Source: Kordiimonas sediminis
GTDB taxonomy: Bacteria > Pseudomonadota > Alphaproteobacteria > Sphingomonadales > Kordiimonadaceae
Direction: 5' to 3'
DNA length: 64,000 bases
NCBI RefSeq assembly: GCF_014656395.1
Contig: NZ_BNCI01000002.1
Location: 682,001-746,000, forward strand
Below are positions 1 to 8,535 of this stretch, piece after piece. Every line of letters begins with the position of its first letter. Within the stretch, counting starts at the first letter, position 1. The notes beneath the pieces were generated by a model that worked only from the letters and a program-made list of their open reading frames with translations, was not told the origin of the DNA and did not search any database. A program made the position numbers and the translations under genes.

Positions 1-237
1 GCTCTCATCCTCAATGAAAGAATCTTACCTTTGTGTGAATGTGTTTATAAAATGACAGAATATCGAGAAGAATTGTGAGTTGTGTTTTTTACGGTTTAGC
101 CTGTAGCCTGACACACGTAATCAAATAAATGCCTATTATGTATAGTGTTTAATGTTTTCTTTAACCGGTGGTTAACCTGTATATTTTAGCGTATGATACG
201 CAAATCAGAACCTAACGATTTTGAATAGGAATTTTCT

Positions 238-1347
238 TTGTCCAACGATCAGGCACTTACCAGCTCAGATGTTGCTCGGTTATTACAGGACCCAAGCGGG
301 GAAAACCGTGCAGCCGCTGCTGCCAAAGTAGCGATGACTTTCTCAGGAAATGACCTGAGTCCGAGCGCGCGTAAAATTGCAGAAGATATATTTAATGTCA
401 TGGTTCGGGATGCCGAGGTTCGCGTCCGTAAGGCCTTGTCTGAGAATCTGAAAGACAATCCTAGTGTTCCACATGATATTGCGACCGTACTTGCACGTGA
501 TGTTGATGAAGTTGCTTTGCCCGTGATCGAATTCTCCACGGTCTTGACGGATGGAGATTTGGTTGAGTTGGTTCAGACCCGCGGTGTTGATGTGCAGGTG
601 GCGATTGCAAAACGGGAGACTGTATCCAGTGATGTAGCCGATGTTATTGCCGAGAAGGGTGAAGAAGCGGCGGTTGCGACACTTGTTGGGAACGAGGGCG
701 CAAAAATCGCAGAAGGCACGATGAATAAGGTGCTGGATAAATATTCAGAGAGTGATCTTGTTAAAGAACCTCTGGCGCACCGCGGCGAGCTACCACTGAA
801 TATTGCTGAACGTTTAGTCACCTTGGTGTCTGAACAATTACAGCAGCATATTATGACCCATCATAATGTATCGGCGTCCACCGCTACTGATTTACTGATG
901 ACAAGCCGCGAGAAGGCTACTGTATCTCTGTTGTCTGGTACGGAAAATACCACAACACTTAATCAGCTTATTGAACAGCTTTATACTAACAAGCGTTTGA
1001 CCCCAAGTTTGGTGGTTCGGGCGCTTTGTATGGGTGATACTGGTTTCTTTGAAGCGGCGCTTGCAAAACTGGCAGATATTCCGGTCCTTAATGTGTATAA
1101 GCTTATCACTAAGGGTGGGGAAATGGGACTAGCCAAGCTGTTTGAGAAAGCAGGTATACCAGAAAATTACATTAAGGTTTCCCGTGTGGCATTGGACGTG
1201 GTTGAAGAAACACAGTCCGCAGCGGGCGATAACCGTGAAGTTTTCCGCCAGCTTATGATTGAGCGTGTTCTGACCAAAATGGAAGATACTGTTGATGCAG
1301 ACAGTCTTGATTATCTTCTTAGCAAGTTGGTTAAAGTGGACAAATAA
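238..1347 (+). CDS. DUF2336 domain protein (paralogue 1)
   Basis: A 369-residue, almost wholly alpha-helical soluble protein with short HEAT-like helical repeats, no signal peptide and no membrane segment. It aligns along most of its length with the protein at 55321-56277; both share the block PLNIAERLV / PLNMVEKII followed by VSEQ, and an upstream segment of the type VRKALSE / VREAMSK. That pairing identifies it as DUF2336, a family common in Alphaproteobacteria and without an established biochemical function. The start is TTG at 238, preceded by AGGA with seven bases spacing; no ATG in this frame is better placed. It is transcribed alone and ends at a hairpin terminator shared with the convergent TRAP operon. 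A scaffold or signalling role is only inference from the repeat-like architecture. Confidence 0.85.
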   Translation: MSNDQALTSSDVARLLQDPSGENRAAAAAKVAMTFSGNDLSPSARKIAEDIFNVMVRDAEVRVRKALSENLKDNPSVPHDIATVLARDVDEVALPVIEFSTVLTDGDLVELVQTRGVDVQVAIAKRETVSSDVADVIAEKGEEAAVATLVGNEGAKIAEGTMNKVLDKYSESDLVKEPLAHRGELPLNIAERLVTLVSEQLQQHIMTHHNVSASTATDLLMTSREKATVSLLSGTENTTTLNQLIEQLYTNKRLTPSLVVRALCMGDTGFFEAALAKLADIPVLNVYKLITKGGEMGLAKLFEKAGIPENYIKVSRVALDVVEETQSAAGDNREVFRQLMIERVLTKMEDTVDADSLDYLLSKLVKVDK

Positions 1348-1370
1348 TTGCGCGGTTAGTCCTCAAGTTT

Positions 1371-1406
1371 AAAAGCCGGCTGGATTTCCTGCCGGCTTTT
1401 GTTTTT
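1371..1406. terminator. Bidirectional rho-independent terminator
   Basis: The ten-base arms AAAAGCCGGC and GCCGGCTTTT flank a ten-base loop and are followed on the plus strand by GTTTTTG. On the minus strand the stem is followed by TTTTAAA. It lies between two convergent genes (DUF2336 and dctM) and can serve both. Confidence 0.85.
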
Positions 1407-1430
1407 GAAAACCATCAAGACTTACAGTTT

Positions 1431-2795
1431 CTATGATGCTGATTGTGCGGGCAACCAAAGTGCCAGTTCGGGCCAAAGAAGAAGTATTAAAAGCCCCAGG
1501 AGCTGTATCAGTACAAAAGGGATGATGCCTTTATATATTGATCCCAGGCTGATGGATTTTGGGGCAGCACCCTTCATATAAAAAAGGGCGAAACCAAACG
1601 GCGGTGTAAGAAAACTAGTCTGAAGATTTACTGCCATCATGACTGCAAACCACGCGACGGTCAGCTCAGGGTAGGGGACATGAGTACCAAAATCCAGTGC
1701 CGTGATGATGGGTGCAAAAACTGGCAGAATTATCAATGTGATTTCTATCCAGTCAAAAAAGAAGCCCAACAGGAACACAGTTATCATCAACAGTATAAGA
1801 ACAGTCCATGCGTCAGCCCCCATACTATCTAAAGCATGGACAATAAGATCATGCCCACCAAGAAGCGCAAAGACATATGAAAAAGCTGTTGCACCGATAA
1901 ACAGCCCAAAAATCATCGTGCTGGTCAGGGCAGACTGCTCGGTTACTTCTTTCAGTGTCTTGAGGGACAGGGATTTATTTATCAGGGCAAGCAACGTGGC
2001 TCCAAGTGCACCTATGCCGCTTGCTTCTGTCGGGGTGGCAAATCCTGCAAATATTGACCCCAGGACTGCAAGAATAAGAACCACAGGCGGTAAAAAGCTT
2101 TTTATGATAAGGCCGACCGTGAGCGGTGTTTCATCCGTGGGTTTTTCCAGTGGCGGTGCGAGCGAGGGATTGAGCCATGTTCTAAGAAGTATATAGGCCA
2201 TATACATGACGGCTAGAAGCATTGCAGGCCCAATCGCTGCCATAAAAAGGGTACCGGCAGAAGTGGACAATAGGTCGGCCATTACTACGAGCATAATTGA
2301 TGGTGGTAATAGAATTCCCAGTGTGCCAGCCGCGGCTATGGTGCCGGTCGCCAAGGACGGTTCATAACGATTTTCAAGCATGACGGGCAGGGCTAACAAG
2401 GTCATCATAACCACACTTGCGCCAATAATGCCGGTCGTGGCTGCCATAATGACACCCAAGACAGTGACGGATAACGCGAGCCCGCCAGGCACCCGACGCG
2501 TTAATATCTGCAATGTGTTTAATAGGTCGCGCGCAACACCACTTCGTTCCAGCATAGACCCCATAAAAATAAACATGGGTATGGCAACAAGGACCAGTTT
2601 TGTGACAACACCGCCGTATATGCGACTTATAACAAGATAAAAACTTTCACCATTTTCCAGCCCAAGCGCAACGGCCAAGAGCCAGAACCCTAGACCCACC
2701 CCGCCCAGAATAAAGGCAACAGGAAAACCTGTGAACAGGAGGGGCGTTAGCACCACAAACATCAAGAGCGGTAAGATATCAATCAGGCTTTCCAT
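1431..2795 (-). CDS. dctM: TRAP transporter large permease DctM (system 1)
   Basis: A 454-residue polytopic inner-membrane protein with about 12 hydrophobic segments and the DctM hallmarks: an N-terminal LTPLLFTGFPVAFILGG segment, a central GTLGILLPPSIMLV loop and a C-terminal LQTSFLTPPFGFALFY motif. In TRAP systems this subunit is the sodium-coupled elevator that moves an organic acid delivered by the periplasmic binding protein. Its ATG shares one base with the TAA of the upstream small permease (TAATG), so translation is probably coupled. It is the last gene of the minus-strand order dctP-dctQ-dctM. Length is normal for the family, shorter by about 70 residues than the second copy at 9665-11248. 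Confidence 0.95.
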   Translation of the reverse strand: MESLIDILPLLMFVVLTPLLFTGFPVAFILGGVGLGFWLLAVALGLENGESFYLVISRIYGGVVTKLVLVAIPMFIFMGSMLERSGVARDLLNTLQILTRRVPGGLALSVTVLGVIMAATTGIIGASVVMMTLLALPVMLENRYEPSLATGTIAAAGTLGILLPPSIMLVVMADLLSTSAGTLFMAAIGPAMLLAVMYMAYILLRTWLNPSLAPPLEKPTDETPLTVGLIIKSFLPPVVLILAVLGSIFAGFATPTEASGIGALGATLLALINKSLSLKTLKEVTEQSALTSTMIFGLFIGATAFSYVFALLGGHDLIVHALDSMGADAWTVLILLMITVFLLGFFFDWIEITLIILPVFAPIITALDFGTHVPYPELTVAWFAVMMAVNLQTSFLTPPFGFALFYMKGAAPKSISLGSIYKGIIPFVLIQLLGLLILLLWPELALWLPAQSAS

Positions 2796-3358
2796 TAGCT
2801 TGCCCCTTCTTGCTGGTGGGCAATTTTAAAGGGTGTTTGTGCAGCAAGCACTTCCGGACCGAATAAATACACGATGGCTTTAAACAGGCGGGATATTGCT
2901 GAAAGTCCTAAAAGAAAAACGCCAAGAACAATACAGTATTTAATCACATATCGTGCGGGCAGTCCGTTAGGGGAGGCTGAACCCTCATTATACTCTAGGC
3001 TGATTGCAGCGTAATCAGCGCTGAACAGATATAAGGCTGTTACATAGGGTAACAGAAGCAAGAGAATGCCAAATACCTCTATCCAGGCCTGTGCCCGAGG
3101 ACTGAGACGTTCACTAACCAGTTCAATCCGGACATGGGCATTTTGGCTGTAAGCCCAACCAAGCCCAAGCAGAAAAACTATACCGTGGAAATGCCATTCG
3201 AGTTCCTGAAGCTGGGTGGACCCTATAACAAACCAGTGCCGCAAAAGTACGTCTGCAACAATGACTAGCATCATCAGGATCAAACCCCAGGCCCCAGCCT
3301 TACCAAAAATACTTACAAAACGGTCAATGGTGTGCGAAAACTTCAAAAGGAATCCCAT
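2795..3358 (-). CDS. dctQ: TRAP transporter small permease DctQ (system 1)
   Basis: A 187-residue inner-membrane protein with four hydrophobic segments, at roughly residues 20-38, 53-70, 93-112 and 135-155, the standard DctQ topology. The segment GLGWAYSQNAHVRIELV after the second helix matches the family pattern in which an NAHVR-type motif precedes the third helix. DctQ forms the scaffold that packs against DctM. The gene lies four bases downstream of dctP and overlaps dctM by one base, so all three are one transcription unit. The gene is complete and shows no oddities. Confidence 0.93.
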   Translation of the reverse strand: MGFLLKFSHTIDRFVSIFGKAGAWGLILMMLVIVADVLLRHWFVIGSTQLQELEWHFHGIVFLLGLGWAYSQNAHVRIELVSERLSPRAQAWIEVFGILLLLLPYVTALYLFSADYAAISLEYNEGSASPNGLPARYVIKYCIVLGVFLLGLSAISRLFKAIVYLFGPEVLAAQTPFKIAHQQEGAS

Positions 3359-3362
3359 GAAA

Positions 3363-4445
3363 TTAGTCCTTCAAGAAGCCGCGGTCAGACCAGGCTTTGT
3401 ATTTTTCACGGAAAGACTGAAGGCTATCCCAGGCACGTGCAAATTCCGGGTCTTTTGCCCGTAAGTCGGCTGCTACTTTTTCCCACGCAGTACGCAGTCC
3501 ATCCAGTACTTCAGGTGACCACGTGTGAAACTGGACACCTTTTTTCTCTAATTCAGCCATGGCTTCTGCTTGCATTGCTTCGCCCATCGACAAGCTGTAT
3601 CGCACGTTGGTCGAGCAGGCTGTTTCAATCAGAGTTTGTTGATGGGGGGACAGTGTCTGCCATTTCTCCAAATTGATCATCAGCTCAAAGAAGGTTGCTT
3701 GCTGGTGCCAGCCGGGAAAATAATAATGTTTGGCTATTTGGTAGAAGCCCATATTCAGATCAACGGCAGGCATGGAGAACTCAGTCCCATCAATGGTTCC
3801 CAATTCCAGAGCCTGATAAATCTCACCACCTGAGATTAGTTGCGGAGACGCGCCAATTTCTTCAAGCACTTTGCCGCCAAGGCCAAAGAAACGAATTTTT
3901 TTGCCTTTTAAGTCTTCAAGCGTATGAATCTCTTCCTTGAACCAGCCTGAGGATTCCGGTGGGATAACACCGCAGATTACACTGTGAATGCCGTGTTTGT
4001 GGTAGATGTCCTCGAATAGTTCCTTGCCGCCCCCATAATCCATCCAGGCAAGATATTCTGGCGCAAGTGGGCCGAAGGGTACACTGGAAAATAGTTGAAG
4101 TGCCGGTACTTTCCCCGCCCAGTAACCTGGTGTTGACCACCCCGCTTCGATCGCGCCGTAGCTAACTGCATCAAATATTTCAAATGGCGGCGCCAGAACA
4201 CCCGGTTCAAAAAACTCGATCGTTACGTCACCATTGGATAGCGTGTCAATTTCTTCTGAGAAACGTTTACCCATACTCCCTAATATTGCGAGTGTGGAAG
4301 GGTAAGTGCTGGTCATGCGCCACCGAACAGGGGCTGCTTCTGTGGTTGCTGTCTGGTCAGAAACGGATGATTTGGTACCTGTTTCCTGACTACAGGCTGC
4401 TAAAGTTAAGCATGCTGCAATCCCTATAAATGCGCCCCTGATCAT
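3363..4445 (-). CDS. dctP: TRAP transporter substrate-binding lipoprotein DctP (system 1)
   Basis: A 360-residue periplasmic solute-binding protein. The N-terminus is a lipoprotein signal ending in LAAC (Cys18), so it is probably membrane-anchored instead of freely diffusing. The body matches the DctP subgroup related to TakP: a YPSTL start strand, PGYWAGKVPALQLFSSVPFG, SGWFKEEI and the basic strand KKIRFFGLGGKVL, which in TRAP binding proteins contains the arginine that holds the substrate carboxylate. The substrate is therefore likely a small carboxylate such as a 2-oxo acid, but it cannot be fixed from sequence. ATG at 4445 is preceded by AGGGGGA with good spacing. First gene of the operon. 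Confidence 0.92.
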   Translation of the reverse strand: MIRGAFIGIAACLTLAACSQETGTKSSVSDQTATTEAAPVRWRMTSTYPSTLAILGSMGKRFSEEIDTLSNGDVTIEFFEPGVLAPPFEIFDAVSYGAIEAGWSTPGYWAGKVPALQLFSSVPFGPLAPEYLAWMDYGGGKELFEDIYHKHGIHSVICGVIPPESSGWFKEEIHTLEDLKGKKIRFFGLGGKVLEEIGASPQLISGGEIYQALELGTIDGTEFSMPAVDLNMGFYQIAKHYYFPGWHQQATFFELMINLEKWQTLSPHQQTLIETACSTNVRYSLSMGEAMQAEAMAELEKKGVQFHTWSPEVLDGLRTAWEKVAADLRAKDPEFARAWDSLQSFREKYKAWSDRGFLKD

Positions 4446-4509
4446 ACAAATCCCCCTAAGTCAAAATAGTAAAATAGAAAAGTGGCACGGGTTAGCGGCT
4501 ATTACAACA

Positions 4510-7185
4510 TCAGGATAATTTTTTCAGTGACTGAGCAAGCAATATATAGAGTTTGCCAACATCCGACGAAAGCAGGGTTACCGACATGGTGCTGCCTCTG
4601 TCTGCCAGCATCACCCGTTCGATCATGTCCTGAAAGTCCCGAAGGTACCGTGCAACAACTTCTCTGAACTCGGGGTCTGTGTCATATCTTTCTTTGATCG
4701 CCTTTTTCGATTTGCGGTCACCTAGGCTCATTGTGCGCCTTAGGAATATTGACCGGTCACCTTCCATATAGCGTTCCCAGACATCGTCGGGAATATCCGC
4801 GGAAAGGCCTTTATGAATATCAATTGAAAGAGACTGCAAACTTTCCATCAGTAACTGAGATGTTCTGGCAAACTCATCTTTTGAGCTGTCAGCAAGGCGT
4901 TTTTCAATGGCTTCTGCTTTTTTCTGAAAATCAGTGGAAAAGGCAGTGATACGCTCTGCGTTTATACCCATTTGCTTGGCTAGATGATCGCTTTCATCCC
5001 GGGCATTTCTGGCGGTGTCCTGGTACTCTTGCAGCAGCCGGGCGAGAGTTGCCTGAAGTTCATCCTGCATGAAAGTGATATGTTCGCCTGCTTTTTCACT
5101 TACGCCCTGAACACTGTTCTCAAGATTTTCCTGTGTTTCTTTGATAGCGGTTTCCAGATTCATGCGTGCATTTTGTGTTTCGTCAACCAATGCACGGCTG
5201 GCGTTGTCAAGGCGGTTTGATGCCTCCATAGAGCTTTCTGTAAAGCGATTAATCTCGTCAACCATCTGATTGGTTGCACCATTCAGATTGGCGACAATAG
5301 ATTCGCTTTCGTCCCGGATGCGTTTGCGTTCATCGGCAAAATCCTTCGCAGCACGGCCAAGGGAACCAGTGGTTGCCTGTAATTCTTCCTTCAGTGTACT
5401 GGCCTCTTGGCCCAATGCACTGGACGTGGATTTCAGCTTTTCTTCCACGAGGGCGGCCTCAGTGGATAAAGAGGCTGCAGTCTGTGTTACCATGCCTGCC
5501 TGTGAAGTCAGACGCTCTACAGCATCGGAAGCTGCTTTGGAAATCTCGAAGCCTTCACCTTTAAACATGTCGCTTGCAGCTAGTATGTGACTGGCTGCAT
5601 CCTGTGATGCAGTGGCCAGAACTTCTTTCTGTCGCAGCAGGTCTTCTTCCAGTCTGCTAAGTTCTTGTCGTGCCGCCATTAAACAATTACTGACGCTGCC
5701 GCCATGCGTGCTAAATTCTTCTTGTGCCTGCTGGAGTTTCTCAGACGCTTCGCCGACCTGTGCAAGCATTTTATCTCCTTGGCCGGAAAGGTCTTCCGTT
5801 AGGTGGCGCAACTGGTCCCCAGTCCGCAGACCCGCTGCTTCCAGTTCTTTTAGCTGGTCTTCTATACCTGCTTGCAGTTGGCGTATATGGTTTAGAGAAC
5901 GGTTTGCCGTTTCTTCAGCCTTGGCAACTACTTCATCACCGTAACTGGATAGTGTGGTTGTTGTGTTAGACAGTGCAACTTGTGCCTTGCCCACATTTTC
6001 AAGAAGCGTGTGTGCCTCTGACATTGACTGACGGATTTTGCTGTTCATATTTTCAGCCCGGTCAGTGAAGACATCAACAGCACCGGCAGAGTGCGCGAGC
6101 GTCTCATCTGTCATCTTCTGCAGAGATTCCTGATTAACTCTTAGCGTTTCTTCAATATGGGCCGCCTGTTCGCTGGAGCTATTTGCAACGGCAGCAAGCT
6201 TGTCTGCCTGTTCAATCAGATGTGCGGCGATTTTATCTGCTTCGGTATTCATATCCCCAATCTGATGGGTGAAAGAGGCGACCGCCTCCTGCATCTGTCG
6301 GGAAACTGTATCTACGCGCGTTTCAGCATGTGTAATTGTCTCGCAAACTCTGGATGTTTCTTTTGCCAGCCGTCCCTGCCAATCGGCCATACTATTTTCA
6401 AGGTCTTGCCCCGCACGGGATAAGGTATCACCACCGGCACGAACACTTTCCTCAGCTTTTTGAATGCTGGTTTCTGTGTCTGCTCGCGCCTCTGTCAGCG
6501 ACTTTATTAGAATGTCCAGCTTATCTTCCAACAGGGAAACACGGTCAACTAGATCAATTGATAGCGCATCTATTTGCGATCGCTCACGTTCGATAACATC
6601 ACGAATACTGACGGATCTGGCTTCGGCATCTGCGGTCGCAGCAAAAAGGTTAGAAATTTGTTCCTGAAAACTATTTTCCAGATTGCTTATGCGGTCACTG
6701 GCTAAATCAGAGACCGCATTCAGGCCCTCCAGCTCTTTTTTGAGCTTCTTGGTCAGGTTTTCCAAACGCTGCTCGGCAATCTCTACCGGCGCGATTGCTT
6801 TGTGCAGGTTTCGTGATAAGTCCACGCGCCGTTCCAGCATCGGGTCTGTGCGCTGGGCAACCAGTGCGACTAACCAGATCAGGACAAGGGGCGTAGAAAC
6901 ACCGGCTAAAAGTTCCGGTAATGAAAAATCATTGTATGCATGATTGAATGCATACCATCCGCAAAGCGATAGCCAGAGGAGCGAGACAATCACCGCGCTG
7001 TAAACAGGCCACAACCGGGTAGAGCTAGTATCTGAATCTGCAGGAGTATTTTTATGATCAGTCTCAGCTGGACTGACTGTTGTTTCTTGTTCAACAGTAA
7101 CGGCTGGTTGTTCTCCATCCGCTGTGTTGTCAGTTGGTTTGTCTGACTCTGGTACTTTGTTGATGATGGATTCCGCTCTACTCAT
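4510..7185 (-). CDS. Large coiled-coil membrane protein, TipN-like
   Basis: About 890 residues from ATG at 7185, which follows AGGGG by five bases; a GTG at 7224 would add 13 residues but has a weaker site. Two adjacent hydrophobic helices lie at about residues 59-81 and 90-111. A very long heptad-rich coiled coil (about 130-790) and a compact conserved C-terminal domain follow; the last part contains WERYMEGDRSIFLRRT and SVTLLSSDVGKLYILLAQ. The overall plan (acidic N-terminus, two membrane helices, roughly 900 residues of coiled coil) is that of the Caulobacter pole marker TipN. I infer a cell-pole or envelope organiser from architecture and length; sequence identity to TipN could not be measured. 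It is monocistronic. Confidence 0.65.
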   Translation of the reverse strand: MSRAESIINKVPESDKPTDNTADGEQPAVTVEQETTVSPAETDHKNTPADSDTSSTRLWPVYSAVIVSLLWLSLCGWYAFNHAYNDFSLPELLAGVSTPLVLIWLVALVAQRTDPMLERRVDLSRNLHKAIAPVEIAEQRLENLTKKLKKELEGLNAVSDLASDRISNLENSFQEQISNLFAATADAEARSVSIRDVIERERSQIDALSIDLVDRVSLLEDKLDILIKSLTEARADTETSIQKAEESVRAGGDTLSRAGQDLENSMADWQGRLAKETSRVCETITHAETRVDTVSRQMQEAVASFTHQIGDMNTEADKIAAHLIEQADKLAAVANSSSEQAAHIEETLRVNQESLQKMTDETLAHSAGAVDVFTDRAENMNSKIRQSMSEAHTLLENVGKAQVALSNTTTTLSSYGDEVVAKAEETANRSLNHIRQLQAGIEDQLKELEAAGLRTGDQLRHLTEDLSGQGDKMLAQVGEASEKLQQAQEEFSTHGGSVSNCLMAARQELSRLEEDLLRQKEVLATASQDAASHILAASDMFKGEGFEISKAASDAVERLTSQAGMVTQTAASLSTEAALVEEKLKSTSSALGQEASTLKEELQATTGSLGRAAKDFADERKRIRDESESIVANLNGATNQMVDEINRFTESSMEASNRLDNASRALVDETQNARMNLETAIKETQENLENSVQGVSEKAGEHITFMQDELQATLARLLQEYQDTARNARDESDHLAKQMGINAERITAFSTDFQKKAEAIEKRLADSSKDEFARTSQLLMESLQSLSIDIHKGLSADIPDDVWERYMEGDRSIFLRRTMSLGDRKSKKAIKERYDTDPEFREVVARYLRDFQDMIERVMLADRGSTMSVTLLSSDVGKLYILLAQSLKKLS

Positions 7186-7420
7186 ATCTACCCCTGAAGG
7201 TGCATCCCCTGATTTGGCAGGCACATTAGTGGCGAATAATGCTGTTAATGTGGCGGCCTATGCACATGGGCTTTATCATATGGGACACAGGTTTGAAAAA
7301 GAAGGAGATTATTATACTCTGTAGGGGGAAAAGGTGAGATCGTACCAAGGTTGTAAGAGTTATTCACAGATGTGCTGAACGACTATGGGCAGAAAATCCG
7401 CGTAACATAAGGGGATTGGC

Positions 7421-7675
7421 TTGGTGAAAAATACAGAAAAACAAGCGCTTAGAGGCGCTTCTTTATCTTCGGTTCAGAGAAAATATTTGCTGCGTGGACT
7501 GACAGAGCCAGGCGGGAAACTGCCCCTGTTTGATAAAAACGGTCAGCGAATCAATCCCAAGACTATTAAAGCTTGCATTGATCGCGGTTATGCAGAACCG
7601 TGGTTTAATAATCCGTTAAAACCTGACTGGCTTGTATGTAAACTGACTGATGCTGGTCGTAAAGCAGTGGAATGA
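7421..7675 (+). CDS. Small conserved hypothetical protein, winged-helix-like
   Basis: An 84-residue soluble protein. It begins at TTG 7421 or GTG 7424, both behind AAGGGG. The pattern (basic N-terminus, helix LSSVQRKYLLRGL, then KACIDRGYAEPW and a final VCKLTDAGRKAV) resembles a small winged-helix fold in which the last strand-turn-helix LTDAGR is the wing and terminal helix seen in MarR-like domains. No DNA-binding evidence beyond that. It lies six bases upstream of the HPt gene, so the two are probably co-transcribed; a regulatory partnership is speculation. I do not recognise a named family. Confidence 0.6.
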   Translation: MVKNTEKQALRGASLSSVQRKYLLRGLTEPGGKLPLFDKNGQRINPKTIKACIDRGYAEPWFNNPLKPDWLVCKLTDAGRKAVE

Positions 7676-7681
7676 TCTTGT

Positions 7682-8062
7682 ATGGCAACTGAATCTAAGT
7701 GGGATGAGTCCATTGTTTTTGACAGCACTCATTTTAGGGATTTTACCGAAGGTGACCCATACCTGGAGACGGATGTATTATCCATCTTTATTGAAAATGC
7801 ACCGACATATCTGGAGGCTTTGAAGTCAGCTGGGCCGGGAGAATGGCGAACATGCGCCCATAAACTAAAGGGGGCAGCACGCAGTATTGGTGCCTGGAAC
7901 TTAGCACGCGAGGCGGAGCGGGCCGAGCATAGGAACACATTGGGCTTAGACGATCCGGACCGAAATGTATTTATTCAGGAATTACATGCACGCCTCGAGA
8001 CACTTATCCGTGTCCTCGAAGACGAGATACTACCTGACATTGCCAGAAAAACTGCTTCTTAA
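7682..8062 (+). CDS. HPt domain phosphotransfer protein
   Basis: A 126-residue cytoplasmic protein consisting of one histidine-containing phosphotransfer domain. The phospho-accepting histidine is His60 in the motif CAHKLKGAARSIGA, with the small and basic residues of an HPt helix bundle (H-x-L-K-G-x-A). The preceding helix LSIFIENAPTYLEAL is also typical. HPt proteins shuttle phosphate between hybrid kinases and response regulators. No hybrid kinase is next to it; the PAS kinase at 23329-24855 lacks a receiver domain, so its partners lie outside the window or are unknown. Probably in one operon with the small protein upstream. Confidence 0.88.
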   Translation: MATESKWDESIVFDSTHFRDFTEGDPYLETDVLSIFIENAPTYLEALKSAGPGEWRTCAHKLKGAARSIGAWNLAREAERAEHRNTLGLDDPDRNVFIQELHARLETLIRVLEDEILPDIARKTAS

Positions 8063-8094
8063 AGGCGGTATAGCAAAGCTACAATAACCATTGG

Positions 8095-8415
8095 TTATTT
8101 GCTTTTCTTACATTCAAGATACTTTTCACCCCATACTTTTAGTGACGATAGCACGGGACTTAGTGCCTGGCCTAAATCGGTCAGGCTGTATTCTACCTTT
8201 GGCGGGACGACAGGATATACTTCTCTGTGTACGAGACCGTCTTCTTCCAGTTCACGCAATTGCTTGGTGAGCATTCTCTGTGTGATGCCTGGTAATACTC
8301 GCCGCAGTTCGTTGAAGCGTTTTTTATCAGGATTGAGATAAAATAAAATCATCCCTTTCCACTTCCCACCAATCACATCAAGCGCCGTTTCAGTTGGGCA
8401 AATGTCATCGTCCAT
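8095..8415 (-). CDS. HxlR family transcriptional regulator
   Basis: A 106-residue winged-helix DNA-binding protein. The family signature is complete: Cys6 near the N-terminus in CPTETALDVIGGKWKG, then FNELRRVLPGITQRMLTKQLRELE and the wing VEYSLTDLGQAL. In several HxlR proteins (YodB, HypR) the conserved N-terminal cysteine is a redox or quinone sensor. The gene is divergent from an old-yellow-enzyme reductase, the typical arrangement for an electrophile- or quinone-responsive repressor and its target. Half-sites that might be its operator lie in the 120-bp intergenic region. Confidence 0.93.
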   Translation of the reverse strand: MDDDICPTETALDVIGGKWKGMILFYLNPDKKRFNELRRVLPGITQRMLTKQLRELEEDGLVHREVYPVVPPKVEYSLTDLGQALSPVLSSLKVWGEKYLECKKSK

Positions 8416-8437
8416 AGTTGTTCCTTAGATCTTTTGC

Positions 8438-8497
8438 AGTATACATTTTGATACTATAGCACAAAATAGTGCGTACTTGTTTGTTTTGCGTATAGTA
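8438..8497. promoter_or_regulatory. Candidate HxlR operator half-sites
   Basis: Between the divergent genes there is AGTAT-N8-ATACT (8438-8455). A TACTATA at 8452-8458 also faces a TATAGTA at 8491-8497. These repeated AGTA/TACT half-sites resemble the short dyads bound by HxlR proteins. Assignment to the neighbouring regulator is inference. Confidence 0.4.
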
Positions 8498-8535
8498 ATT
8501 ATTTCTCCTGCATTGACAAGCAAGGAGACAAGTAA

